From Arthrobacter sp. SLBN-122 (GTDB taxonomy: Bacteria; Actinomycetota; Actinomycetes; Actinomycetales; Micrococcaceae), in NCBI RefSeq assembly GCF_006715165.1, contig NZ_VFMS01000001.1:558001-622000 (forward strand): a stretch of DNA of 64,000 nucleotides. Reading direction: 5' to 3'. The position numbers and the translations under genes were made by a program. This document shows, piece by piece, positions 1 through 10,147 of this stretch. How positions within the stretch are numbered: the first letter of the stretch is position 1; each line of letters starts with the position of its first letter. The notes below the pieces were generated by a model that ran no database searches, was not told where the DNA came from, and saw only the letters and a list, made by a program, of their open reading frames with translations.

Positions 1-1
1 A

Positions 2-658
2 ATGGCCAGCACCAACCCTAAAAAGGTGCTGGTTGTCCAAAAAGCCATTCCAGCCGGAACACCGGTGAACGACATGGCAGCGTCACTCGTTATCGAGGAC
101 GTCCCCGGGGCAGGCGTTGCAGCATCAACCCTCACTTCTCTTGACGGCAAGGCAGGAAGGGTTGCCGCCGTGGACCTCGTCCCCGGGGAACAACTCCTTG
201 CCGAACGTCTGATCGACCCGAAGGACGTCAAAGCCCAGGGCGCGGTCGAGATCCCTAAGGGCCTGCAGGAAGTCACCTTCGAACTTGAACCCAAGCGCGT
301 AGTGGGCGGCCGGATCGAAGCTGGCGACCACATAGGCATTGGCTTTAGCTTCGCAGTCGGTGCAGATAAGACCAAAACAAGCGAGGCCACCACGCAGCTC
401 ACCCTCCGCAAGGTCCTGGTCACCGCCGTCCAGCGGGCCCCCCAGGCAACGGCAACAACAAAGCCCACGGACGGCGCCAACCCTCAGGACACCACCCTCC
501 CTACGGGATCGTTCATGGTCACCGTTGCCGTGAACGACATCGACGCCACAAAGATCATCTACTCCTCGAACAACGGCGATCTCTGGCTCACCAAGGAACC
601 CCTGGACGCCCAGGACAACGGCGGCTTCATCGCCAGGAAGGACACGGTGTACAAGTGA
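2..658 (+). CDS. cpaB: Flp pilus assembly protein CpaB/RcpC (5' partial)
   Basis: This is the C-terminal part (218 residues visible) of a CpaB/RcpC protein of the Tad pilus machine, an envelope protein thought to act with the secretin or periplasmic part of the apparatus. The visible start resembles a SAF domain: a KKVLVVQKAIPAG stretch, then a PGEQLL motif near residue 62. The rest matches the RcpC region. The usual N-terminal membrane anchor is missing, so the true start is probably upstream of the window and the first ATG is likely internal. The stop overlaps the next gene by four bases (GTGA), which indicates translational coupling in a tad operon. The family call rests on the sequence pattern and on the cpaE-cpaF-tadB-tadC order downstream. 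Confidence 0.85.
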   Translation: MASTNPKKVLVVQKAIPAGTPVNDMAASLVIEDVPGAGVAASTLTSLDGKAGRVAAVDLVPGEQLLAERLIDPKDVKAQGAVEIPKGLQEVTFELEPKRVVGGRIEAGDHIGIGFSFAVGADKTKTSEATTQLTLRKVLVTAVQRAPQATATTKPTDGANPQDTTLPTGSFMVTVAVNDIDATKIIYSSNNGDLWLTKEPLDAQDNGGFIARKDTVYK

Positions 659-1850
659 GCCGCTTCGTCCTACTCTCCCCCAACGGCGACTTCGACCAGA
701 AGCTGCGCGCCGCCGTCGCCCACGGCCTGCGCGGCACCGTCCAGACCATCGCGAGTGACATCCTCCCCGCTGGCCCGGCGGAACTGTTCTCCCTCCTCAA
801 CCAGGAACAGCCGGAGGTCCTCATCATCGGTCCCGACGTTCCTTATGAAGAGGCCCTCAGGTTCGCCAAGGTCTTCGACGTCCAACTCCCCGGCCTCAGC
901 CTGGTCCTGGTCAGCGACGTTGACCCCGGAGGCTTGCTGCAAGCCATGCGCGCCGGCATTCGCGATATCCTCAGCCCGCAGGCAGACGCCGCGGAAATCA
1001 GGGTGCTGCTCGAACGCGCCTGCCAGTCCTTCGCCACCCGCCACCGCGGCCCCGAGGCACACCAACCCGAGAACGGCAGCAAGGGCCTGGTCATCGGTGT
1101 CTTCTCCCCCAAGGGCGGCGTGGGCAAAACCACCTTGGCCACCAACATCGCCATCGGCCTGGGCCAGATCGCGCCCATGAGCGTGGTCATCGTGGACCTT
1201 GACCTGCAGTTCGGGGACGTCGCCTCCGGCCTGTACCTCAACCCGGAGCACACGGTCACGGACGCCGTCACCCCAGCCGCGGCCCAGGACTCGCTGGTCC
1301 TCAAGGCCTTCCTCACCGTGCACCCCGCCGGCATCTACGCCCTGTGCGCCCCGCCCAACCCAGTGGACGCGGACCACATCACCCCGGACCAGATCACCCG
1401 CCTGCTGGAACAGCTCGCGCAGGAATTCCAGTACGTGGTGCTGGACACCGCCCCCGGCATGCCGGAAATCGGCCTCGCTGCCATGGAGCAGTGCACCGAC
1501 GTGGTCTGGGTCAGCGCCATGGACATCCCCAGCCTCCGCGGCCTCCGCTCCGGCCTCGAAGTCCTCCGCCAGCTGGACATCATGCCCGAATCCCGGCACG
1601 TGGTCCTGAACATGGCCGACGCCAAGGCCGGCCTGAACGTCCAGGACGTCGAATCCACCATCGGCGCGCCCGTGGACGTCAGCGTCCCCCGCTCCCGCGC
1701 CGTGGCACTGTCCACCAACCGCGGCATCCCCGTCCTCCAGGAATCTCGAAAAGACCCCGCCGTCAAAAGCCTCCGCCAGCTCGTGGAGCGCTTCAACCCG
1801 GCCTGGCGCGCCCAGGCACAGCGAAAGCTTCACCGAAGGGTAGTCATCTG

Positions 1851-1851
<1 letters not shown>
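655..1851 (+). CDS. cpaE: Tad pilus assembly protein CpaE (MinD/ParA-like ATPase)
   Basis: A 398-residue protein of the CpaE/TadZ type, which positions the Tad pilus apparatus at the inner membrane. Residues 1-120 form a receiver-like domain. A MinD/ParA ATPase domain follows, with the deviant Walker A motif KGGVGKTT near residue 153 and VIVDLDLQFGD after it. VVLDTAPG fits the Walker B/switch region. The GTG start overlaps the cpaB stop by four bases, and the TGA stop overlaps the cpaF ATG by one base, so the three genes are translated as a coupled unit. Length and order are normal for actinobacterial tad loci. Confidence 0.9.
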
Positions 1852-3335
<1,484 letters not shown>

Positions 3336-3344
3336 GAACACCAC

Positions 3345-4277
3345 ATGATCATCGCCATCGGAAGCGTTATCCTCCTGGCAGCCATCTGCCTGCTCGGTGT
3401 GGCCGTGCTCCTGCCGAGCGCCTCCTCGGTGCCGCTGGACCGCCGTCGTCCCTTTGAGCCCGAGCCGCCGTCCTCCCTGACCCGCCTGGCACTCTCCGGC
3501 GTCAGGTCCTTCGAACGGCTGCTTGCGGGCCGGAACGTCAGGCTCTTCTCCCGCGCTGAGCTGGAGAACGCGGGCCTGCGCCTCAGCCAGGCCGAGTTCT
3601 TCCTGCTGGTGGGCATCGGCGCCTGCGTCGGCATGCTGGTGGGCGTGGTAACCGTGGGCCCGTTGGTGGGACTGCTGCTGGCCCTGCTGGCACCCTTTGC
3701 GGGCAAACTCTTCCTCGGATTCCTGGCCGGCAAGCGCCGCACCGCCTTCGACAGCCAGCTCGGCGACACCCTGCAGCTGCTCTCCGGCGGCCTGCGGGCC
3801 GGGCACAGCATCCTGCGGGCCATCGACGCCGCGGCCACGGAATCCCAGAAGCCGACGTCGGAGGAAATGCGGCGCGTCATCACGGAAACCAGCCTGGGCC
3901 GCGACCTGCTGGCCGCCCTCAACGACACCGCCGACCGGATGAAGAACGAGGACTTCGTCTGGATCTCGCAGGCCATCCAGATCAACCGCGAAGTAGGCGG
4001 CAACCTGGCAGAGGTCCTGGACCAGGTCAACGAAACCATCCGCGAGCGCGCCGAAATCAAAGGCCACATCAAAGCCCTCGCCGCCGAAGGCAAGTTCTCC
4101 GCATACATCCTGATCGCCATGCCGTTCGGCATCGTGGCCATGCTGCTGGCCGTGAGCCCCAGCTACATGAACTCGATGTTCACCCATCCCCTGGGCTGGG
4201 TGATGATCGGAGCATCCTTTGTCCTGATGACCATCGGCGCGCTCTGGATGCGCAAGATCATCGACCTGAAGTTCTGA
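3345..4277 (+). CDS. tadB: Tad inner-membrane platform protein TadB
   Basis: A 310-residue type II secretion F-domain protein that forms half of the inner-membrane platform of the Tad pilus. It has an N-terminal membrane segment (about residues 3-22), a pair of hydrophobic stretches near residues 85-125, a cytoplasmic T2SSF domain containing LGDTLQLLSGGLRAGHS, and two C-terminal membrane segments (about 245-300). It starts nine bases after the cpaF stop and is followed within seven bases by its paralogue tadC. This pairing is diagnostic of tad operons. Confidence 0.9.
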   Translation: MIIAIGSVILLAAICLLGVAVLLPSASSVPLDRRRPFEPEPPSSLTRLALSGVRSFERLLAGRNVRLFSRAELENAGLRLSQAEFFLLVGIGACVGMLVGVVTVGPLVGLLLALLAPFAGKLFLGFLAGKRRTAFDSQLGDTLQLLSGGLRAGHSILRAIDAAATESQKPTSEEMRRVITETSLGRDLLAALNDTADRMKNEDFVWISQAIQINREVGGNLAEVLDQVNETIRERAEIKGHIKALAAEGKFSAYILIAMPFGIVAMLLAVSPSYMNSMFTHPLGWVMIGASFVLMTIGALWMRKIIDLKF

Positions 4278-4284
4278 GGACCCC

Positions 4285-5169
4285 ATGAACCTGATCGTCC
4301 TCCTCTCCGTACTCCTGGTCTGTATTCCCGTGGCCGCCCTGGCATGGTCCATGCTGACCGTGGACAAGCAGGGACGCATCGCCGCCGCTGAACTGTTGGG
4401 CCGGGGCGCTCCGGCAGCCCTCGTTGCCCCTGCCGGGAAACCGGGCATCCTCGAAAACGTGGGCCGCCGGCTGACACCGCCTGCCTACGTTGCCTTCCTG
4501 GACCGGCTCCTGTCCCTCGCCGGCCGTCCTGCTTCCATGCCGATGGGCAAGGTGCTGGGCTCAAAGCTGGGCCTGGGGACGGCTGGCCTGGCAGCGGGAC
4601 TCTGGCTCGTCAGCATCGGCGCGAGCCCCATAATGAAGCTCGCCGGCCTGTTCCTGATTGTCCTCGGCTACTTCATCCCGGACCTCCTCCTGTACAGCAA
4701 GGGCCAGGAGCGGCAGAAGGCGATGCAGCTGGAGCTGGCCAACACCCTGGACCAGATGCTGATCTCAGTGGAAGCCGGACTGGGATTCGAAGGCGCCATG
4801 GCCCGGGCCGGTGAGAACGGCAAGGGCCCCCTCGCAGAGGAACTGGTCCGCACCCTGCAGGACATGCAGGTGGGACGCAGCCGCCGCGAGTCCTACGTCG
4901 CTCTCGCGGAGCGGACCAACATCCCGGAACTGCGCAGCTTTGTGCAGGCCGTGGTGCAGGCCGACACCTACGGAATCGCCATCAGCCGGGTCCTGCGGGT
5001 CCAGGCGAAGGTCATGCGCGTCAAACGGCGCCAGCGGGCCGAGGAAAAGGCCATGAAGCTGCCCGTCATGATCCTTTTCCCGCTGTTGTTCTTTATCTTC
5101 CCGGTCCTGTTTATCGCCATTCTGGGACCAGCTGTGATCAATGCAGTGGTGACCTTCAGCGGCCAGTAA
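4285..5169 (+). CDS. tadC: Tad inner-membrane platform protein TadC
   Basis: A 294-residue T2SSF-domain protein that pairs with TadB. It has an N-terminal membrane helix, two hydrophobic segments near residues 90-130, the cytoplasmic F-domain signature LANTLDQMLISVEAGLGFE, and a C-terminal membrane helix (FPLLFFIFPVLFIAILG). It is the last recognisable tad gene here. No prepilin (flp), prepilin peptidase or TadE-like pseudopilin lies downstream, so these must be upstream of the window or elsewhere. The next gene starts 93 bases later. Confidence 0.9.
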   Translation: MNLIVLLSVLLVCIPVAALAWSMLTVDKQGRIAAAELLGRGAPAALVAPAGKPGILENVGRRLTPPAYVAFLDRLLSLAGRPASMPMGKVLGSKLGLGTAGLAAGLWLVSIGASPIMKLAGLFLIVLGYFIPDLLLYSKGQERQKAMQLELANTLDQMLISVEAGLGFEGAMARAGENGKGPLAEELVRTLQDMQVGRSRRESYVALAERTNIPELRSFVQAVVQADTYGIAISRVLRVQAKVMRVKRRQRAEEKAMKLPVMILFPLLFFIFPVLFIAILGPAVINAVVTFSGQ

Positions 5170-5262
5170 AGATACTCAGTGCGGCGGCAAGGTTGCCTCA
5201 AGGTTTACACAGAATGATAAGAAAACGGACGCCGAAGGATATCCAGGAAGTAGCCTTGAACA

Positions 5263-5745
5263 ATGAACAGTCCCGATCCCGGCTCCAGCGGAAAGAGCCC
5301 CGCTGCGGACTACCCGCTGTCCGGGGTCGGTTTGCCCGCCGGTCCCGTTCCGGCCGCCGGCGCGGCCCCGTTGCTGGAGGAGGCCGCTCTCTTGCCGCTG
5401 GTTGATGCCGCCGTGCTGGAGGAACTTGAAGATGAGCTGGCCGGATCCGGGCTGGCGCAGCGTTTCGCCCGTGACTACGCCGCCATGTGGGACCTGCGGC
5501 TCGCCCGGCTGGGAACAGCAGTGGAGAGCCGGGACGAGGACCTTGCCCTTGATGCCGTCATCAGCCTCAAGATCAGCTCTGCCATGGTTGGCGGACTAAG
5601 GTTGGCCAGGCTCGCCGAACTCCTGGAAGGCCTCATCCGGCAGGGTGACTTTGCCCAGGGCCAGGCCTTGATGGCCGGTGTGGCCCTGGACGGGGCACGG
5701 ACTGTGTCCGAGCTGCAGGCAACCTACATCCTGGAAAAGGGCTAG
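5263..5745 (+). CDS. Hpt-domain-like protein lacking the phosphohistidine
   Basis: A 160-residue protein with a proline/alanine-rich N-terminus (about 1-45) followed by one Hpt-like helical domain. The motif AVISLKISSAMVGGLRLARL near residue 98 matches the Hpt signature (A-x-H-x-L-K-x-S/G-S...G-x-x-x-L), but isoleucine (about I100) takes the place of the phospho-accepting histidine. Histidine phosphotransfer is therefore not expected from this site. It follows tadC in the same direction and converges on an OmpR-type response regulator with three bases between the stops. It may be a binding partner of the adjacent regulator or kinase; that role is inference. Confidence 0.65.
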   Translation: MNSPDPGSSGKSPAADYPLSGVGLPAGPVPAAGAAPLLEEAALLPLVDAAVLEELEDELAGSGLAQRFARDYAAMWDLRLARLGTAVESRDEDLALDAVISLKISSAMVGGLRLARLAELLEGLIRQGDFAQGQALMAGVALDGARTVSELQATYILEKG

Positions 5746-5748
5746 CAG

Positions 5749-6534
5749 CTACGCATCGTCCGGCCGCCGCGGTGCCAGCCGGTAACCCACGCCGCGCACT
5801 GTCTGCAGCCAGCGCGGCGACAACTGGTCCTCTTTGAGCTTGCGCCGAAGGTTTCCCACGTGGACCTCCACCGCGCGCTCGTCCGCCTCACTGATGTACG
5901 TGTCCCGGTCATAGAAATCACCCCGCACCGCCCGTACCAGGTCGGCCCTGGTGCACACGGCGCCGCCGCCCTTCAGCAGGACATGGAGGAGGTCGAACTC
6001 GCTGCGGGTCAGGCCCAGCGGCTCACCCTTGATCTCCACGGTGCGCGTCCGGTGGTTCAACAGCAGCCCGTTGTGCTGCAGGACCCCGGGCTCGGGCTGC
6101 GCGGGGGCAGGAGCCGCGGCCTGTCCCCACTGTGAAGCGGACGCGTTCTGCCCGTTTACTTCATGGCGCGGCCTGCGCATCATCGCTGAAACCCTGGCTC
6201 GCAGTTCCCTGGGCCTGAAGGGTTTGGCGATGTAGTCATCCGCCCCTGCATTCAGGGCGGACAACAGGTCCGGTTCGTCGGTCCGGCCTGTCAGCATCAC
6301 CACATAGGCGTTGCTGAAATTGCGGATCCGCCGAAGGACCTCGAACCCGTCAATGTCCGGCAGGCCTATATCCAGCGTCACAACATTGGCCTGCTTGCTG
6401 CGGACCACCTCAACGCCGGCCCGCCCATCAACAGCTGTATGCACTTCGAAGCCCGCCTGGGTCAAAACACCTTCAAGGAGGTTGCGTACGTCGTCGTCAT
6501 CCTCGATGACCACAGCTACACCAAGATCGTCCAT
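5749..6534 (-). CDS. OmpR/PhoB-family response regulator
   Basis: A 261-residue two-component response regulator. The receiver domain (residues 4-115) has the acidic pocket EDDDD (11-15), the phospho-acceptor Asp55 in VVTLDIGLPD and Lys104 in YIAKPF. The C-terminal winged-helix DNA-binding domain (about 155-255) carries LTRSEFDLLHVLL and VEVHVGNLRRKL. The ATG at 6534 was preferred over one 66 bases upstream because it is preceded by AGGGA at five-base spacing and starts directly at the receiver. It is divergent from the PAS histidine kinase at 6786, which is its likely partner. Target genes are unknown; the tad operon is a reasonable guess from position. Confidence 0.85.
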   Translation of the reverse strand: MDDLGVAVVIEDDDDVRNLLEGVLTQAGFEVHTAVDGRAGVEVVRSKQANVVTLDIGLPDIDGFEVLRRIRNFSNAYVVMLTGRTDEPDLLSALNAGADDYIAKPFRPRELRARVSAMMRRPRHEVNGQNASASQWGQAAAPAPAQPEPGVLQHNGLLLNHRTRTVEIKGEPLGLTRSEFDLLHVLLKGGGAVCTRADLVRAVRGDFYDRDTYISEADERAVEVHVGNLRRKLKEDQLSPRWLQTVRGVGYRLAPRRPDDA

Positions 6535-6785
6535 TGCTATCCCTGCGCCAGGCGGAAATGGCCCCCCATTGGCCCAGCGCCAATGCCAATCCCGCTCCAA
6601 CCATTTATACGCTACTAGTAAGCCGAGCTGATGACAGCCGAATCGGCACTGAAAATTGAAAAGTCAATTATTATGACAAGACATGTGCAATATCCAAAGG
6701 AAAGGGTGGACGCCAAGGTAACCGGGGGAATTGCTGCACCTTGGCCTCATCTGCTTCCGGACGTAAAGGGGTACGAGCCAAAAGC

Positions 6786-8453
6786 ATGGCTGAACCGTTG
6801 TTCCACCGTGGACCCGGCCGCATCTTCCGCCGGCTGGGGACCCGCGCCCAAGTGGCGTTGTGCCAACTCCCCCTTACCCTCATTGTCGCGGCTATTACCG
6901 TGGCCACCCCGTTCGCCTGGCCCGCGCTGATGCACAGTCCCTTGTACGTCGCCGGGCTTATCCTTCACGCGGTCTTGTTCCTTGGCTGCTTCCTGGTGCC
7001 CTGGGAACGGCTGGCACACCGCCCGTACCTGCTGATCCCCGTGCTGGACTTCGCGGCCATCGGGTTCCTGCGCAACGGCGCCGCACCGCTCCTGCCGGGA
7101 CTGGCGGTGCTGGTGATTTTCCCGGTCATCTGGCTCTCCGCCTCCGGCATGCTGGCGCGCAGCAGCCTGGTGCTCAGTTTCGTGGGACCTTTCCTGATCA
7201 TGGTCCCCTCCGTGGCGGCCCACTTCCCCGACGTCACGGCCTCCGACATCACCAGCACGGTCCTTTTCCCCGTCATGATGCTCGCGGTGTCCCTGGCCAT
7301 CCGGTTCGCGAGCGTGAGTCTCCGGCAGCAGCAGGCCGAGCTGGCGGACAAGGACCGTGAACTCCGGGAACTGCTGGCCGCAAGCCGGGAACGGGAGAAG
7401 CTGCTCGAAACCGTACTGGACGCCACCGACGTCGGTATTGCCGCCGTCGACCGTTCCGGCCACTTCCTGGTCTCCAACAGCCGCCAGCGCAACTTCCGCC
7501 GCGCCACCGGCGCGCACGAGGCGGTCCCCGGGCAGGGGCACCAACTCATCTTCGGCCAGGACCGCCGTACCCTGCTTCCCCAGGACCGGCGGCCCATCAA
7601 CCGCGCCATGGCGGGTGAGTCCTTCGCCGACTATCTGGTGTGGGCCGGCGAGGGCCCGGAGCAGCGCGCCGTGTCCACCGCCGCCCGACCGCTGGTCAAT
7701 GAAGACGGCCAGCTGACCGGGGCTGTGGTGGTCTACAGCGACGTCACCGGCTGGGTGGAATCCCTGGCCGCGAACCAGGAGCTGGTGTCCAACGTTTCGC
7801 ACGAATTCAAGAACCCGCTGAACTCGATCCTGGGCAACGTGGACCTGGTACTCGACGACGCCGGCAACCTTCCCAAGCCCGTGGCCCAGCGCCTGCTCGT
7901 GGTGCAGCGCAACGCGGAACGGCTGCTGGACCTGGTGGCCGACCTGACGGCTTCAGCCTCCACCACCCTGAACGTCCACCCCAAGCGGACCGACCTGGCC
8001 AGCCTGGTGGAGACCAGCGTGGGTTCGGCCCAGGCCTTGGCGCAACGGTCCCACGTGGAGATCGCCGCCGAGGTTCCCTCACCCCTGTGGGCCTATGCTG
8101 ATCCGCTCCGGATCGGGCAGGTGCTGGACAACCTGGTCTCCAACGCCATCAAGTACTCTCCCGACGGCGGCAGGGTCAGCATCAGCGCGGACGCTGACCG
8201 GCAGTGGGTCCGGCTGAGCGTCACGGACACCGGGATGGGCATGACCGGCGAGGACGCGGCGAGGGCCTTCAACCGCTTCTTCCGCGCCGAGTCCGCCCAA
8301 AAGGCCGCCATCCCGGGCGCCGGCCTGGGTCTTTCGATTACCCGGATGATCGTGGAGCGCCACGGCGGCACCATCGCCTGCCAGAGCGGTGAGGGGCGGG
8401 GCAGCACCTTCACGGTGACGCTGCCGGCCGAGGGCCCGCCGCCCGCTTTCTAA
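6786..8453 (+). CDS. Membrane PAS sensor histidine kinase
   Basis: A 555-residue sensor kinase. Residues 20-180 contain five or six hydrophobic segments, a membrane sensor of unknown ligand, followed by a coiled-coil-like linker, a PAS domain (about 210-330) and a HisKA domain with the autophosphorylated His339 in NVSHEFKNPLNS. The ATPase domain has DNLVSNAIKYSPDGG (N box), VTDTGMGM (G1) and AGLGLSI (G2), so it looks catalytically complete. The ATG at 6786 was chosen over an in-frame TTG at 6741; neither has an ideal ribosome-binding site. It lies 251 bases from, and divergent to, the OmpR-type regulator. Confidence 0.85.
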   Translation: MAEPLFHRGPGRIFRRLGTRAQVALCQLPLTLIVAAITVATPFAWPALMHSPLYVAGLILHAVLFLGCFLVPWERLAHRPYLLIPVLDFAAIGFLRNGAAPLLPGLAVLVIFPVIWLSASGMLARSSLVLSFVGPFLIMVPSVAAHFPDVTASDITSTVLFPVMMLAVSLAIRFASVSLRQQQAELADKDRELRELLAASREREKLLETVLDATDVGIAAVDRSGHFLVSNSRQRNFRRATGAHEAVPGQGHQLIFGQDRRTLLPQDRRPINRAMAGESFADYLVWAGEGPEQRAVSTAARPLVNEDGQLTGAVVVYSDVTGWVESLAANQELVSNVSHEFKNPLNSILGNVDLVLDDAGNLPKPVAQRLLVVQRNAERLLDLVADLTASASTTLNVHPKRTDLASLVETSVGSAQALAQRSHVEIAAEVPSPLWAYADPLRIGQVLDNLVSNAIKYSPDGGRVSISADADRQWVRLSVTDTGMGMTGEDAARAFNRFFRAESAQKAAIPGAGLGLSITRMIVERHGGTIACQSGEGRGSTFTVTLPAEGPPPAF

Positions 8454-8455
8454 TT

Positions 8456-8517
8456 CATCGGCTGCTGAGTAAGTGTCGTTTTCGGGCCTGAAAACGACCA
8501 ATACGGAGCACTCGATG
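8456..8517. repeat. 62-bp imperfect palindrome, copy A
   Basis: The arms CATCG..TGCT..GTA...TCGTTTT and AAAACGA...TACGGAGCACTCGATG form a long imperfect hairpin just after the histidine kinase stop. A second element of exactly the same length, with the same outer arm (CATCG) and inner arm (GTCGTTT/AAAACGAC), is at 38762-38823. It sits between convergent genes and may act as a two-way terminator or as a dispersed REP-like element. Confidence 0.7.
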
Positions 8518-8519
8518 GG

Positions 8520-8580
8520 TGGGCCCACGCCCGGAGGGTTCCCTAACCGAGCTTGCGAGGTTAGGGGACGGGTGGGGAGG
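8520..8580. repeat. Dispersed 60-bp GC-rich repeat, intergenic copy
   Basis: The sequence TGGGCCCACGC...GGGTTCCCTAACC then GAGCTTGCGAGGTTAGGGG is nearly repeated at 13209-13267, inside the P1 peptidase gene. It contains a hairpin with arms CCCTAACC and GGTTAGGG around a 10-base loop. It lies directly after palindrome A and ends one base before the truA stop codon, filling the gap between two convergent genes. Confidence 0.7.
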
Positions 8581-8581
8581 G

Positions 8582-9475
8582 TCAGTGTTCCCGGAGGGCG
8601 CGGGTCTGTTCCGCACGGGCCAGTAGTTCGCTGTCCGAAGGGTAAGCCACTTCCTCCAGCACCAGCGGATGCGGGGCGGCCAGGACCGACTTGGCGTCGC
8701 GCTTTTGCAGCAGGAGCCGCTCATACAGCCAGCCCGGCTCCTCAACGCCCTCACCCACATACAGCGCGGAGCCGATGAGTGCCCGCACCATGTTGTGGCA
8801 GAACGCATCAGCCTGGACCGTGGCCACAATGACGCCGTCCTCGCCACGCCGGAACTCGAACCGCTGGAGTTCCCTGATGGTGGTGGCACCTTCCCGCGGC
8901 TTGCAGAAGGACAGGAAGTTCTGCAGGCCCAGCAGCTTCGAGGCACCCTCGTTCAGCAGCGCCACGTCCAGCGGGTTCTTGTGCCACAACGTGAAGTACC
9001 GCTCCAGCGGATCCCACCGGGCCGGCCCGTCCGCGATGCGGTAGCTGTAACGGCGCCAGAGGGCGGAGAAGCGGGCGTCAAACCCCACGGGCGCCAGCGA
9101 GATGCGGTGCACCTCCACCGCGCCGGTCAGGTCGCCCAGGACACGGCTGAGCGCACCGCGGAGCCTGCGCATCATGGCGACGGCGGGATCCAGTTCGTGC
9201 CCCCGCGGCAGTCCCTGCCACTCGTCCTCCGTGAGGTCCAGGTGGACCACCTGGCCGCGGGCGTGCACCCCGGCATCGGTCCGTCCCGCAACGGTGACAC
9301 GGATGGGCCGCCGGACCAGTAGATGCAGGGCTTCCTCCAGGACGCCTTGGACGGTGCGCAGACCCGGCTGCAGCGCCCACCCGCTGAACGGGCCGCCGTC
9401 GTAGGAAAGATCAACCCGGATACGCAAAAACCCGCCGCCCCCTGGAACGGGGGCCGCGGGTTTTTGGTGGTTCAC
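8582..9475 (-). CDS. truA: tRNA pseudouridine(38-40) synthase TruA
   Basis: Converts uridines 38-40 of the tRNA anticodon arm to pseudouridine. The family signature GRTDAGVHARGQVVHLD holds the catalytic aspartate, and the N-terminus has the usual RVDLSYDGGPFSGWA. The frame opens with GTG at 9475 (297 residues), but the first 16 codons consist of the terminator hairpin at 9426-9465. A TTG at 9427, preceded by a G-rich stretch, would start directly at the conserved domain with 281 residues and is a serious alternative. It is the last gene of the infA-rpoA-rplQ cluster, 32 bases after rplQ. Confidence 0.92.
   Translation of the reverse strand: MNHQKPAAPVPGGGGFLRIRVDLSYDGGPFSGWALQPGLRTVQGVLEEALHLLVRRPIRVTVAGRTDAGVHARGQVVHLDLTEDEWQGLPRGHELDPAVAMMRRLRGALSRVLGDLTGAVEVHRISLAPVGFDARFSALWRRYSYRIADGPARWDPLERYFTLWHKNPLDVALLNEGASKLLGLQNFLSFCKPREGATTIRELQRFEFRRGEDGVIVATVQADAFCHNMVRALIGSALYVGEGVEEPGWLYERLLLQKRDAKSVLAAPHPLVLEEVAYPSDSELLARAEQTRALREH
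9426..9465 (-). terminator. rplQ terminator, overlapping the truA 5' end
   Basis: The arms AAAAACCCGCGGCCCCC and GGGGGCGGCGGGTTTTT pair over 17 positions with one mismatch around the loop GTTCCA. A U5 tract follows on the minus strand, and the mirror-image A5 makes it symmetrical. It is well placed to end the rpoA-rplQ transcript but lies inside the longest truA frame, so truA would need readthrough or another promoter. Confidence 0.75.
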
Positions 9476-9507
9476 AGACCTAAGTCTATGCGAAGAAAAT
9501 CAGCGAA

Positions 9508-10080
9508 TTACTTCGCGTCCTTCTCCTCGGCAGCCGGAGCAACAGCTGCTTCCTCAGCGGCCGGAGCCTCTTCGGTTGCAGCTTCCTCAGCGGCGGGAGC
9601 CTCAGCAGCTTCAGCCTCGGGAGCTTCTTCTGCAACGGGAGCAGCAGCAGCGGCTTCCTTCTTGTCGGCATCGCGCTTGGCAGCGGACGTAGCCTCGGCT
9701 ACAACAGCCTGCTTGGCGGAAACCGGCTCGAGGACCAGCTCGATGACAGCCATGGGAGCGTTGTCGCCCTTGCGGTTGCCGATCTTGGTGATGCGGGTGT
9801 AGCCGCCGTCGCGGTTCTCCACAGCCTGCGCGATGTCGGTGAACAGCTCGTGGACGATGCCCTTGTTGCTGATCAGGCCGAGAACGCGGCGGCGGGAAGC
9901 GAGGTCGCCACGCTTGGCGAAGGTGACCAGGCGCTCTGCGTACGGCTTCAGGCGCTTGGCCTTGGTGACCGTGGTGGTGATCCGCTTGTGCTCGAACAGG
10001 GATGCTGCCAGGTTCGCGAGCATGAGGCGCTCGTGAGCCGGGCCGCCGCCGAGGCGCGGACCCTTAGTGGGGGTAGGCAT
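9508..10080 (-). CDS. rplQ: 50S ribosomal protein L17
   Basis: A 190-residue L17 of the large subunit. The core (residues 1-120) starts [18 protein letters not shown] and includes the [15 protein letters not shown] segment. It is followed by a roughly 70-residue alanine/glutamate/proline-rich tail absent from most bacterial L17 proteins (usually about 120 residues) but common in high-GC actinobacteria. It follows rpoA in the same operon, 67 bases downstream, as in most bacteria. Confidence 0.96.
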   Translation of the reverse strand: MPTPTKGPRLGGGPAHERLMLANLAASLFEHKRITTTVTKAKRLKPYAERLVTFAKRGDLASRRRVLGLISNKGIVHELFTDIAQAVENRDGGYTRITKIGNRKGDNAPMAVIELVLEPVSAKQAVVAEATSAAKRDADKKEAAAAAPVAEEAPEAEAAEAPAAEEAATEEAPAAEEAAVAPAAEEKDAK

Positions 10081-10147
10081 AATTGTTTCTCCTCATGTGG
10101 AAGCCGTGGGCGGCACACCGTGGTGCTCCCGCCGGCCAAGGTCTGGT

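Noticed and set aside
670-1833. Long minus-strand frame opposite cpaE
   Set aside because: Composition typical of antisense to a GC-rich gene; cpaE itself has clear ATPase motifs.
6631-6930. Plus-strand frame in the gap between the OmpR regulator and PAS kinase
   Set aside because: It runs out of frame into the kinase gene and lacks any conserved feature.
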